Positions 1-5,116 of a stretch of 6,415 nt of DNA are shown piece after piece. This DNA comes from JAXDLH01 sp034666705 (GTDB lineage: Bacteria > Chloroflexota > UBA6077 > SHYK01), in the NCBI GenBank assembly GCA_034666705.1, contig JAXDLH010000308.1, positions 1 through 6,415 of the forward strand. Direction: 5' to 3'. The stretch's first letter is position 1. Every line of letters starts with the position of its first letter. The notes below the pieces were generated by a model that ran no database searches, was not told where the DNA came from, and saw nothing but the letters and a program-made list of their open reading frames with translations. Both the position numbers and the translations under genes were made by a program.

Positions 1-188
1 GCCCGCACGCGGGGCTCAGACCGGCGTACCAAGAGCGACCGACAATAGGCTGGGCCGACGCGATAGTCAAACGACCCGGACCGTGAATTCGTCCATGCTG
101 CATCGGCGGAGTCTGGCCGTGAAGGCCAACCGCCCCAGCTCGTCCAACATGCTGCTGCCTATTGCCGGTCGCTCGACGTCGGTTTGTC

Positions 189-291
189 GGTAGGGGTGAT
201 GGCTTGCCTCGCCCGCCCCCCGCAGGCGGGGAAACCGGTCGATAGAACCAAGATTGCAGGCACGCGGGCGAGGCAAGCCATCGCCCCTACC
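189..291. repeat. 103-bp inverted-repeat (REP/MITE-like) element
   Basis: Two 28-nt arms, 189-216 and 264-291, are reverse complements at 27 of 28 positions. The single difference is GATGGC-side A/T against G/C near the outer end. The left arm begins GGTAGGGG and the right arm ends CCCCTACC. The 47-nt centre contains a second small hairpin, CCCCG/CGGGG around 218-231. As RNA or single-stranded DNA it would form a strong long stem. The shape fits a dispersed palindromic repeat of the REP/MITE kind; similar GTAGGGG...CCCCTAC palindromes are, as I recall, common in Chloroflexota genomes. No transposase is present and no clear target duplication is visible at the ends. Confidence 0.8.
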
Positions 292-302
292 CCCAGGCCA
301 GG

Positions 303-434
303 CGTTGCTGCGCGGCGTGTCGCGGCGCCGCATGGCGTGAGCCGTTGCATACGTACGCAGGGGATGCGGTCCGGTTGCATGCGTGCGCAGTGGATGCGGT
401 TCACTCGTTGCGACGCAGCGTGTCGCGGCGCCGC
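303..434. repeat. direct repeat pair, 29 bp, 103 bp apart
   Basis: Positions 303-331 and 406-434 match at 26 of 29 bases; the last 17 bases (315-331 and 418-434) are identical and end in the 10-bp perfect palindrome GCGGCGCCGC. The stretch between the two copies holds the tandem duplication at 342-400. Both copies are followed by a CATGG sequence, so the similarity extends a little beyond the exact match with a one-base offset. This may be an old local duplication that gave rise to the whole block. I see no open frame that would make it a repeated protein domain. Confidence 0.65.
342..400. repeat. imperfect tandem repeat, two ~30-bp units
   Basis: Unit 1 (342-370) and unit 2 (371-400) are adjacent copies that differ by one inserted G and three substitutions. 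The shared pattern is CCG(G)TTGCAT, then a CGT-CGCAG core, then GGATGCGGT. The block lies between the two 29-bp direct repeats and behaves like a small minisatellite. In minus-strand frames it would encode a repeated His-Pro-Leu-Arg motif, but the flanking codons do not look like a real protein. Confidence 0.65.
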
Positions 435-559
435 CATGGAGCGTCGAGCGATCACGTCCAGCGCACGGCAATCGGCTCGGGCACAAGCCGGGTCAGCAGT
501 TCCACGAACTTCCGTGCCGCATCACCCGGCGGCTTCACTGCGGCCGATTGCCGTGCGCC

Positions 560-1153
560 CTAAGCCCAACCCGAAGATGCAGACGGGGTCACCGTTTTTG
601 ACGTGGTGAGAATTCGCGCGGCGACGATTCCGGCGAGCGCGCCGAAGAGATGGCTCACCCATGAGACGCCGTTGGCGGCGGGGAGGACGCCCCAGATCGT
701 GCCGCCGTACAGGAAGAACACCACCAGGGAGAGCACGACGGAGCGGACACTGCGCTCGAACACACCGCGGGCGAGCAGAAAGCCGAGGTAGCCAAAGATG
801 ACTCCGCTCGCGCCGATGTGATCGCTGAATGGCCGGCCGAGGAGCCAGACGCTCCCTCCACCAAGCACCATCACCGTGAACGTGACGACGAGGAACTCCC
901 GCTGCCCCCGCAGCGCCACGAGCCACCCGAGCACGAGGAAGGGCACCGTGTTCGCCACCAGGTGCGCCAGGTTGGCGTGCAGAAATGGGGCGAACAGGAT
1001 GCCCCACAAGCCAATCAGCGTACGGGGGCGAATGCCGTAGGCGAGCAGCGCGCCGTGCGTCAGCAGCGTCGCGGCGCCGGCCAACCACATCGCGACGACG
1101 AACGCCAGCGGCAGCCCGAGGCGAATCCTGGCTTCACGGACGAGCGTATTCAA
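560..1153 (-). CDS. rhomboid family intramembrane serine protease
   Basis: This is a polytopic membrane protease of the rhomboid (S54) family, predicted to cleave transmembrane segments of membrane proteins inside the inner membrane. The family core is clear. Numbering is for the longest form, from GTG 1210 (216 aa). HLVAN (His83, Asn87) matches the His/Asn oxyanion-side residues of GlpG. GASG carries the nucleophile Ser135 at the start of a membrane helix, followed by GYLG. SHLFGALAG carries the partner His187. About six hydrophobic segments span residues 32-200, so it is a minimal six-helix rhomboid without extra domains. Start choice: TTG at 1153 gives 197 aa and is preceded at 6 nt by AGGTGG (1160-1165). 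GTG at 1210 has no visible Shine-Dalgarno and adds a 19-residue Arg/Trp-rich tail. ATG 1090 would cut into helix 1. The substrate is unknown. The gene is divergent from the aldolase and probably monocistronic. Confidence 0.9.
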   Translation of the reverse strand: MNTLVREARIRLGLPLAFVVAMWLAGAATLLTHGALLAYGIRPRTLIGLWGILFAPFLHANLAHLVANTVPFLVLGWLVALRGQREFLVVTFTVMVLGGGSVWLLGRPFSDHIGASGVIFGYLGFLLARGVFERSVRSVVLSLVVFFLYGGTIWGVLPAANGVSWVSHLFGALAGIVAARILTTSKTVTPSASSGWA

Positions 1154-1159
1154 CCTGGT

Positions 1160-1165
1160 CCACCT
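1160..1165 (-). promoter_or_regulatory. ribosome binding site favouring the TTG start of the rhomboid gene
   Basis: AGGTGG on the minus strand, 6 nt before TTG 1153, differs from AGGAGG at one base. It is the only Shine-Dalgarno-like sequence near any candidate start of the rhomboid gene and is the reason the shorter form was chosen. Confidence 0.45.
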
Positions 1166-1239
1166 GCCACGTCTTCGCGATCTGCTCTTCCACCAGGGCT
1201 GCCCTGGCACCGCGTGTCACGGCAGATAGTACCTCGCCC

Positions 1240-1267
1240 TTGACTTCACCGCTCCCTCGACTACCAT
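1240..1267 (+). promoter_or_regulatory. candidate sigma-70-type promoter for the class II aldolase gene
   Basis: TTGACT (1240-1245; 5 of 6 to the -35 consensus), a 16-bp spacer and TACCAT (1262-1267; 4 of 6 to TATAAT) lie about 50 bp before the ATG, in the divergent gap between the rhomboid and aldolase genes. No clear operator dyad is visible. This is a consensus match only. Confidence 0.4.
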
Positions 1268-1310
1268 GGTCAGTGCAGCGATGCAGGCAGGGCGGGCATC
1301 GTTTGCGTGA

Positions 1311-1316
1311 AAGGAG
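1311..1316 (+). promoter_or_regulatory. ribosome binding site of the class II aldolase gene
   Basis: AAGGAG (continuing AGAG) lies 4 nt before ATG 1321. It decides the start, because the same frame stays open as far upstream as 985, and nothing upstream of 1321 resembles the family. Confidence 0.85.
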
Positions 1317-1320
1317 AGCT

Positions 1321-2172
1321 ATGGCACGAGTAGCAGAGCACGCGCAGGTGGACCGCTACCAACTTGATCATCTCCGTGAGATCATTGCGACGTCCTGCCG
1401 GATTCTGGCGCAGCACGGGCTCGTCACTGGATCTACCGGCCACGTCAGCCATCGCGTACCGGGGACGGACGACATCCTGGTGCGCGGGCGGCCGCACGTG
1501 GACAAGGGGCTGCGGTTTGCCGAGCCGTCGAGCATCATTCGCGTCGGACCGGACGCAATACCCGTTGGGGACAACACCGGGGTCGCACGCGTCTCGGAGA
1601 TTTACCTGCATACCGAGGTGTACAAGCGGCGGCCTGAGGTCAACGCGGTGATCCACGCCCACCCGCCCGGTGCCGTACTCTGCACCATCAACAACGTGCC
1701 ATTGCGGCCGATCTTCGGCGGCTTCAACCCGGGCGCGGCCTCGATGGCCGGCGCGGGCGTACCGATCTATGACCGTTCGATCACGTTGCAGACGGTCGAA
1801 GAGACCCTGCCCATGGTCGACGCGCTCGGCCAGAAAGACGTCATCCTCCTCAGCCGCCACGGCATCCTCGTGACGGGCCGATCCGTCGAAGAGGCAACCA
1901 GCCGCGCGCTGACGCTGGAGACGCTGGCCCGCATGAACTGGATCGCCTCGCGTGCGGGCGACCCTGGCGAGATCCTCGACGTCGACAAGGAGACCTTTGC
2001 CAGCCGCAATCAGGCAACGGCGGAGGCGCGCGCCGCAGGCCGGAACCGCTATGCGGAACTGCACCCCGGCGCGGCGGACGGGGATCGTCGCGGCAATTGG
2101 GACTACCTGACTGCTCTACTCGAGACAGGCGCTGTCTATTTCGACGACCTCGGAATGGGCTTCCGAATGTAG
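1321..2172 (+). CDS. class II aldolase/adducin family protein (metal-dependent aldolase or decarboxylase)
   Basis: A 283-residue member of the class II aldolase/adducin family (fuculose-1-phosphate aldolase, ribulose-5-phosphate 4-epimerase, and decarboxylases of dihydroxyphthalate or HCOMODA type). These are cytoplasmic metal enzymes that break or rearrange C-C bonds through an enediolate. Visible signatures: GSTGHVSHR (residues 37-45) at the substrate/phosphate loop; Glu93 in SEIYLH, the usual catalytic acid position; His112 and His114 in IHAHPPGAV; and His180 in SRHGILVTG. His112, His114 and His180 form the metal triad. The loop reads GHVS rather than the GNxS common in sugar-phosphate aldolases. 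To my knowledge GHVS/GHIS versions are frequent in decarboxylase-like members, so a non-sugar acid substrate is plausible. At 283 residues it is longer than the roughly 215-residue sugar-phosphate aldolases, with a C-terminal extension from about residue 215 that includes WDYLTALLETG. Start fixed by the ribosome binding site at 1311. The exact reaction cannot be assigned. Confidence 0.9.
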   Translation: MARVAEHAQVDRYQLDHLREIIATSCRILAQHGLVTGSTGHVSHRVPGTDDILVRGRPHVDKGLRFAEPSSIIRVGPDAIPVGDNTGVARVSEIYLHTEVYKRRPEVNAVIHAHPPGAVLCTINNVPLRPIFGGFNPGAASMAGAGVPIYDRSITLQTVEETLPMVDALGQKDVILLSRHGILVTGRSVEEATSRALTLETLARMNWIASRAGDPGEILDVDKETFASRNQATAEARAAGRNRYAELHPGAADGDRRGNWDYLTALLETGAVYFDDLGMGFRM

Positions 2173-2204
2173 CCCCAAATAGGACGGTTGTGGCAGGCCA
2201 TGCC

Positions 2205-2263
2205 CGCCCCAGACCTCGCATTCGGGTCCTTTGCCATGTTAGGGACGAGCGAGGTTTGGGGCG
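2205..2263. terminator. long hairpin between convergent genes, possible bidirectional terminator
   Basis: Arms 2205-2219 (CGCCCCAGACCTCGC) and 2249-2263 (GCGAGGTTTGGGGCG) pair at 14 of 15 positions; the one exception is a G-T or A-C pair depending on strand. The loop is 29 nt and can pair further through GTCC/GGAC. It lies 32 bp after the aldolase stop and about 80 bp after the epimerase stop, so it could end transcripts from both sides. No U-rich tract follows on either strand, so it is not a canonical intrinsic terminator. Confidence 0.5.
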
Positions 2264-2344
2264 GTGGCCGCCGCAAAGTACGGCTGGACCTGCGTCGCAC
2301 CACTGCCCACAATCTCACTCGCGCCTGCGCTGCTGGTCAACGCG

Positions 2345-3292
2345 CTACTCCGGGTGGGTCTGCAACCACTCGATCCACTCGGCCATGCCCCGGTTGATGT
2401 CGTATTGCGGCTCCCAACCCACGTGATCCTTGATCAGGCCGATCTCCATACCCCGGTACGGCTGGGCACGGGGCGGCCTGCCCGGTTGCAGCTCGATCTG
2501 CGCATTCGGGTACACCCGCTTCACCGCACCTGCCATCTGTTGATAGGTGACGGGCTGGCCGTTGCCGATGTTGTACGCCCGGCTCGGCAGGTTGTGAGCC
2601 ATGGTGAGCATCGCGATCGCCCGGGCGCCATCCTTGACGTAGAGGGGGTCCTCCTGACCTTCGGCATATGGCGCCCCACCAGGGACCCCTTCCCATGATG
2701 CTGGCGTCCCAGCCATCGCGGCGCGGATCATCCGGGTATTCGTGCGGTTCTCCCGGTCATACAGCGGCCCATAGACGTTGCCGATCCGGAGAAAGACAAT
2801 GTCCGTTCCCGTCTGGTCGGCGTAGTAGTTCCCGAGAATCTCTTCAGACTTCTTGAACGCCTCGGTCTCACTCCGCGAGGTCGTCGGCAGCGGAGTCGAC
2901 TCGCGGTATGGCCCCTCGATCACGCTGCCATACACGGCGAGCGAGCTGGCATGCGCGACGCGGGGCACGTTGCCGAGCCGGGCAGCCTCGAGCACGTGGA
3001 GGAACCCGTCCATCTTCACCCGGTAGTCCTCACCCGCCGGCAGCGTGCCGCGGCGGGGTACGAAAAGGTCGCAGATGGCCGTCGGCCGGTACTTCTTGAT
3101 CGCATCCATGATCAAGTAGGGGCTGTTCAGGTCGACCGGCTCGACGAAGACCCGTTTGCCCACCTCGTCTTTCAAGAAGTCGGGCACCCGCGCCGACCGG
3201 AAGCGGGTCAGCACGACGCTCTCCCCCGCGTCCAGACAGGCCCGAGCCGTATGGAGGCCGATGAAGCCGAGACCGCCGGTGATGAGAATCAT
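2345..3292 (-). CDS. NAD-dependent epimerase/dehydratase (extended SDR family)
   Basis: A 315-residue Rossmann-fold protein of the extended short-chain dehydrogenase type, normal length for the family. It is cytoplasmic and probably NAD(P)-dependent, acting on a sugar nucleotide or a small hydroxy-acid/alcohol. The N-terminus has the nucleotide loop GGLGFIG (6-12); Asp54 in PVDL is the adenine-side acidic position; HASSLAVYG (114-122) carries the catalytic Ser region; RIGNVYGP (169-176), YVKDGARAI (218-226), YNIGNG (240-245) and GWEPQYDINRGMAEWIEWL (292-310) follow in the usual order. The YxxxK dyad is abnormal: Lys147 in EAFKKSEE is present, but the residue four before it is Thr143, not Tyr. 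My impression is that related proteins also have a xxEAFKK version, so this may be a family trait. ATG 3292 is preceded by GGGGGTG on the minus strand, a moderate ribosome binding site. It lies 127 bp downstream of the cupin on the same strand and may be co-transcribed. Confidence 0.88.
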   Translation of the reverse strand: MILITGGLGFIGLHTARACLDAGESVVLTRFRSARVPDFLKDEVGKRVFVEPVDLNSPYLIMDAIKKYRPTAICDLFVPRRGTLPAGEDYRVKMDGFLHVLEAARLGNVPRVAHASSLAVYGSVIEGPYRESTPLPTTSRSETEAFKKSEEILGNYYADQTGTDIVFLRIGNVYGPLYDRENRTNTRMIRAAMAGTPASWEGVPGGAPYAEGQEDPLYVKDGARAIAMLTMAHNLPSRAYNIGNGQPVTYQQMAGAVKRVYPNAQIELQPGRPPRAQPYRGMEIGLIKDHVGWEPQYDINRGMAEWIEWLQTHPE

Positions 3293-3419
3293 TCAAGCAC
3301 CCCCAACGTTCGTCGCTGCGTCACGGGCCAGAGCATAGCTGAGGCGACAAACCATTCCATGGGTCCAGCGCACGGGCAGCCCGGGCGAGCACGGCAGCCG
3401 CCGGCTTCTGGCGCTGCGC

Positions 3420-3953
3420 TCAGTGGCCCGGAATTGGCTCCGCGTCGATCAGCACGAACAGCATGCGGCAGACCTGGTCGCTGCGGTTCGACCACGCATG
3501 GAATGTGCCGCGTTGGATCAGCACGTCGCCGGCGTGCATCAACGTCTCCCCTTCGTCCATGATGGCCCAGATCTCACCCTCGAGACACACGGCGTAGTCC
3601 ACGGTGTTCGTGGCATGGAAACCCGGATGTTTGGCAGACCGGTCCTCAGTAGTCCGCGCCCCACGGCTCCGCAGCTCGGCGGGGTCGCGGCGTACGGTTG
3701 TCTCCGGCAGCATGTCCGTAATGCGGATGATCGTGCCGCCTCGGTGCGGGGGCGCGATGGTGCCGATCTGGCCGTCGGGCACCGGGTCGTAGGTGCCCAC
3801 GTTCGACGCCGGGGCCGACTCCGTCTTCCAGAGCCCAACGCGGAACGGCTCGTTTGCTGCAACCTCTCCTGGCGGCAGCTCCGTGTCCGAGAGGATGTAC
3901 GAGCGACCCGCATCATTGACGGCGGTCACGATGCGGCGCACTTTTCCTGGCAT
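3420..3953 (-). CDS. cupin domain protein
   Basis: A 177-residue protein with a single C-terminal cupin barrel (about residues 65-170). Cupin motif 1 is HATNTVDYAVCLEGEI (113-128) and motif 2 is GDVLIQRGTFHAWSN (142-156). Single-domain cupins act as metal-dependent dioxygenases, isomerases, lyases or small-molecule sensors. Aligned to the usual HxHxxxE plus His ligand set, it has His113, Thr115, Asp119 and His152, so two of the four ligands are non-standard. HxTxTVDY followed by VLEGE resembles a widespread family of small cupins, so the change is probably family-wide. The N-terminal 60 residues (MPGKVRRIVT...SDTELPP) form a strand-rich segment without a recognised domain. The frame remains open to 4121 on the minus strand, but ATG 3953 has AAGGAG at 9 nt and matches the family N-terminus. 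It is divergent from the amidohydrolase and upstream of the epimerase. Substrate unknown. Confidence 0.88.
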   Translation of the reverse strand: MPGKVRRIVTAVNDAGRSYILSDTELPPGEVAANEPFRVGLWKTESAPASNVGTYDPVPDGQIGTIAPPHRGGTIIRITDMLPETTVRRDPAELRSRGARTTEDRSAKHPGFHATNTVDYAVCLEGEIWAIMDEGETLMHAGDVLIQRGTFHAWSNRSDQVCRMLFVLIDAEPIPGH

Positions 3954-3962
3954 GACACGCTT

Positions 3963-3968
3963 CTCCTT
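3963..3968 (-). promoter_or_regulatory. ribosome binding site of the cupin gene
   Basis: AAGGAG on the minus strand, 9 nt before ATG 3953. It selects this start over the upstream ATG at 4121, which would overlap the divergent amidohydrolase gene by 40 bp. Confidence 0.8.
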
Positions 3969-4066
3969 ACGGACGGCACTATCGGCGGCCCGGCATGCTT
4001 GCGGTGTCCCTTGATAACAGAAAACTACACCCAGCGCGAGCGTGGTATCGTGGGCCGTAGCGAGCT
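3969..4066. promoter_or_regulatory. divergent promoter region, cupin / amidohydrolase
   Basis: The two genes start back to back (3953 minus, 4082 plus), so both promoters must lie here unless transcription comes from further away. An AT-richer patch, TTGATAACAGAAAACTACAC (4011-4030), stands out from the GC-rich surroundings. On the minus strand it offers TGTTAT as a weak -10 box (4 of 6) with no convincing -35. I could not pick a clear plus-strand promoter or an operator palindrome. The shared region suggests joint regulation, which is an inference from layout. Confidence 0.4.
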
Positions 4067-4072
4067 GGGAGG
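4067..4072 (+). promoter_or_regulatory. ribosome binding site of the amidohydrolase gene
   Basis: GGGAGG, 9 nt before ATG 4082, supports this start, which also coincides with the family N-terminus (strand 1 with the xxH motif at residues 6-8). Confidence 0.7.
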
Positions 4073-4081
4073 CGACCACCG

Positions 4082-5116
4082 ATGATCGTCGATTTCCAGG
4101 CCCACGTCTTTCCGCCGGCATACCTCGACGCCCTGCAACACCTCAACGGCAACGTGGTGCTGGAGCCGCCCGACCCATACAGCGGCATGCGCTACCTGTA
4201 CGACAAGCGCCTCGGTCGCCGCATCAACACCGCGACGTTGCAGGGTCAGGATCCGCACGTGCGGCTGCAGCACATGGACGAGCTCAGGATCGACGTCCAG
4301 GTCGTGAGCATCCCGCCGCCGGGCGCGGATCGCTTCGACCCGGAGGACGCGATTGCGATCGCGCGAGTGGCGAACGATGCGCTCGGCGAACTCTGCGCGG
4401 TGGACGCCGACCGGCTGCTCGGCCTGTACACGCTGCCAACCGCCTCGATTCCGGCGGCGCTGGACGAGATCGAACGCGCGACGCACGAGCTCGGGCTGCG
4501 CGGCTTCGGCTGCTATACGAACCTCGACGGGCGGGCGCTCGACGACGAGTCGCTCTTCCCACTCTATGAGCGCATCGCCGCGCTGGGACAGCCGATCTAC
4601 GTCCACCCGACGGTGCCGCTTGCCACTGAGGCCACGGGGCTCGACATCATGCCGGTGCTGATCTATGGCTGGGCGTTCGACGCCTCAGTGGCGATGACCC
4701 GCCTGGTGTATGGGCGGGTTATCGAACGGTTCCCGGAGATCAACTGGGTCGTCGCCGACGTCGGCGGTGTGCTCCCGTTCTTCGCGCAGCGCGCGATCAA
4801 TATCTACACCGGCCGCACCGACGAGATCCACGCGCGCTACGGGCTGAAGGAGAATCCCCTCGATCAACTGCGCCGCTTCTACGTCGACACCGCCGACCAT
4901 CCAGCCGCGACGCTCCGCTGCGCCCTCGACTTCTTCGGTCCTGACCGGCTCGTGTTCGGCACCAATTACCCGTATGGGCCGGACGAGGGCCGCCGCTTCG
5001 TGCGCAACTGCCTCGATGCGGTGGCTGGGCTTGGTCTGGCCGCGGACGACACCAGCAAGATTCTCGGCGGCAATGCAGCGCAGGTGCTGGGACTCATGGC
5101 GGGTACTGCCCGCTAG
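4082..5116 (+). CDS. amidohydrolase family protein (ACMSD / amidohydrolase-2 type) with altered metal-site residues
   Basis: A 344-residue TIM-barrel protein of the amidohydrolase-2 family, which includes ACMSD, gamma-resorcylate and 5-carboxyvanillate decarboxylases and some lactone hydrolases. Fold landmarks are in order: IVDFQAHVFPP (2-12), LGLRGFGCYTNLDG (137-150), IYVHPT (172-177), INWVVADVGGVLPFFAQR (220-237), FYVDTA (266-271), RLVFGTNYPYG (289-299) and KILGGNAAQVLGL (326-338). The usual metal and catalytic residues are HxH (or ExH) on strand 1, a His after strand 5, a His in the HxGG motif and an Asp in GTDYP. Here they read Gln6-Ala-His8, His175, Asp226 and Asn295, so three of the five are replaced; I checked each codon (CAG, GAC, AAT). 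The protein is otherwise intact, with no frameshift. It may bind metal differently, be metal-free, or have lost catalysis. It is divergent from the cupin and convergent with the substrate-binding-type gene, sharing CTAG at the stops. Family confidence is high; reaction unknown. Confidence 0.9.
   Translation: MIVDFQAHVFPPAYLDALQHLNGNVVLEPPDPYSGMRYLYDKRLGRRINTATLQGQDPHVRLQHMDELRIDVQVVSIPPPGADRFDPEDAIAIARVANDALGELCAVDADRLLGLYTLPTASIPAALDEIERATHELGLRGFGCYTNLDGRALDDESLFPLYERIAALGQPIYVHPTVPLATEATGLDIMPVLIYGWAFDASVAMTRLVYGRVIERFPEINWVVADVGGVLPFFAQRAINIYTGRTDEIHARYGLKENPLDQLRRFYVDTADHPAATLRCALDFFGPDRLVFGTNYPYGPDEGRRFVRNCLDAVAGLGLAADDTSKILGGNAAQVLGLMAGTAR
5113..5116. other. shared palindromic stop codons of two convergent genes
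   Basis: CTAG contains the TAG stop of the amidohydrolase (5114-5116, plus) and the TAG stop of the substrate-binding-type gene (5113-5115, minus). The genes overlap tail to tail by 4 bp, leaving no room for a terminator between them. Each transcript must therefore run into the other gene. Confidence 0.9.

Larger units (their letters stand above)
1..559. other. gene-poor, repeat-bearing left flank
   Basis: No convincing protein gene is visible. The frames that stay open here are mutually overlapping on both strands, rich in Arg, Pro, His and Ser, and run straight through the inverted and tandem repeats, as expected for chance open frames in high-GC DNA. Positions 1-103 hold an open minus-strand frame that could begin at an ATG (101-103) and leave the window, but no Shine-Dalgarno sequence precedes it. 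Positions 2-193 hold an open plus-strand frame with no recognisable family. What the region clearly does contain is three repeat structures, listed separately. The rhomboid gene on the minus strand ends at 560, so this is also its downstream flank. Confidence 0.6.

Noticed and set aside
1..103. Possible 5' end of a minus-strand gene starting at ATG 103 and leaving the window
   Set aside because: Only 34 codons, no Shine-Dalgarno, no family resemblance; it cannot be supported from this window.
189..434. CRISPR array
   Set aside because: There are only two copies of each repeat, with no regular spacers; the tandem units abut each other directly.
67..609. Overlapping open frames of 72-141 codons on both strands over the left flank
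   Set aside because: They run through the inverted and tandem repeats, have Arg/Pro/Ser/His-rich compositions, no ribosome binding sites and no recognisable family.
985..1320. N-terminal extension of the aldolase frame
   Set aside because: The extension is Arg/Ser-rich and antisense to the rhomboid gene; ATG 1321 has a strong ribosome binding site and begins the family-like sequence.
3423..4085. Long plus-strand open frame (220 codons) opposite the cupin
   Set aside because: It is antisense to the cupin, has no ribosome binding site, and its sequence mirrors the cupin codons.
3954..4121. N-terminal extension of the cupin frame to ATG 4121
   Set aside because: It overlaps the divergent amidohydrolase start, and ATG 3953 has AAGGAG at good spacing.
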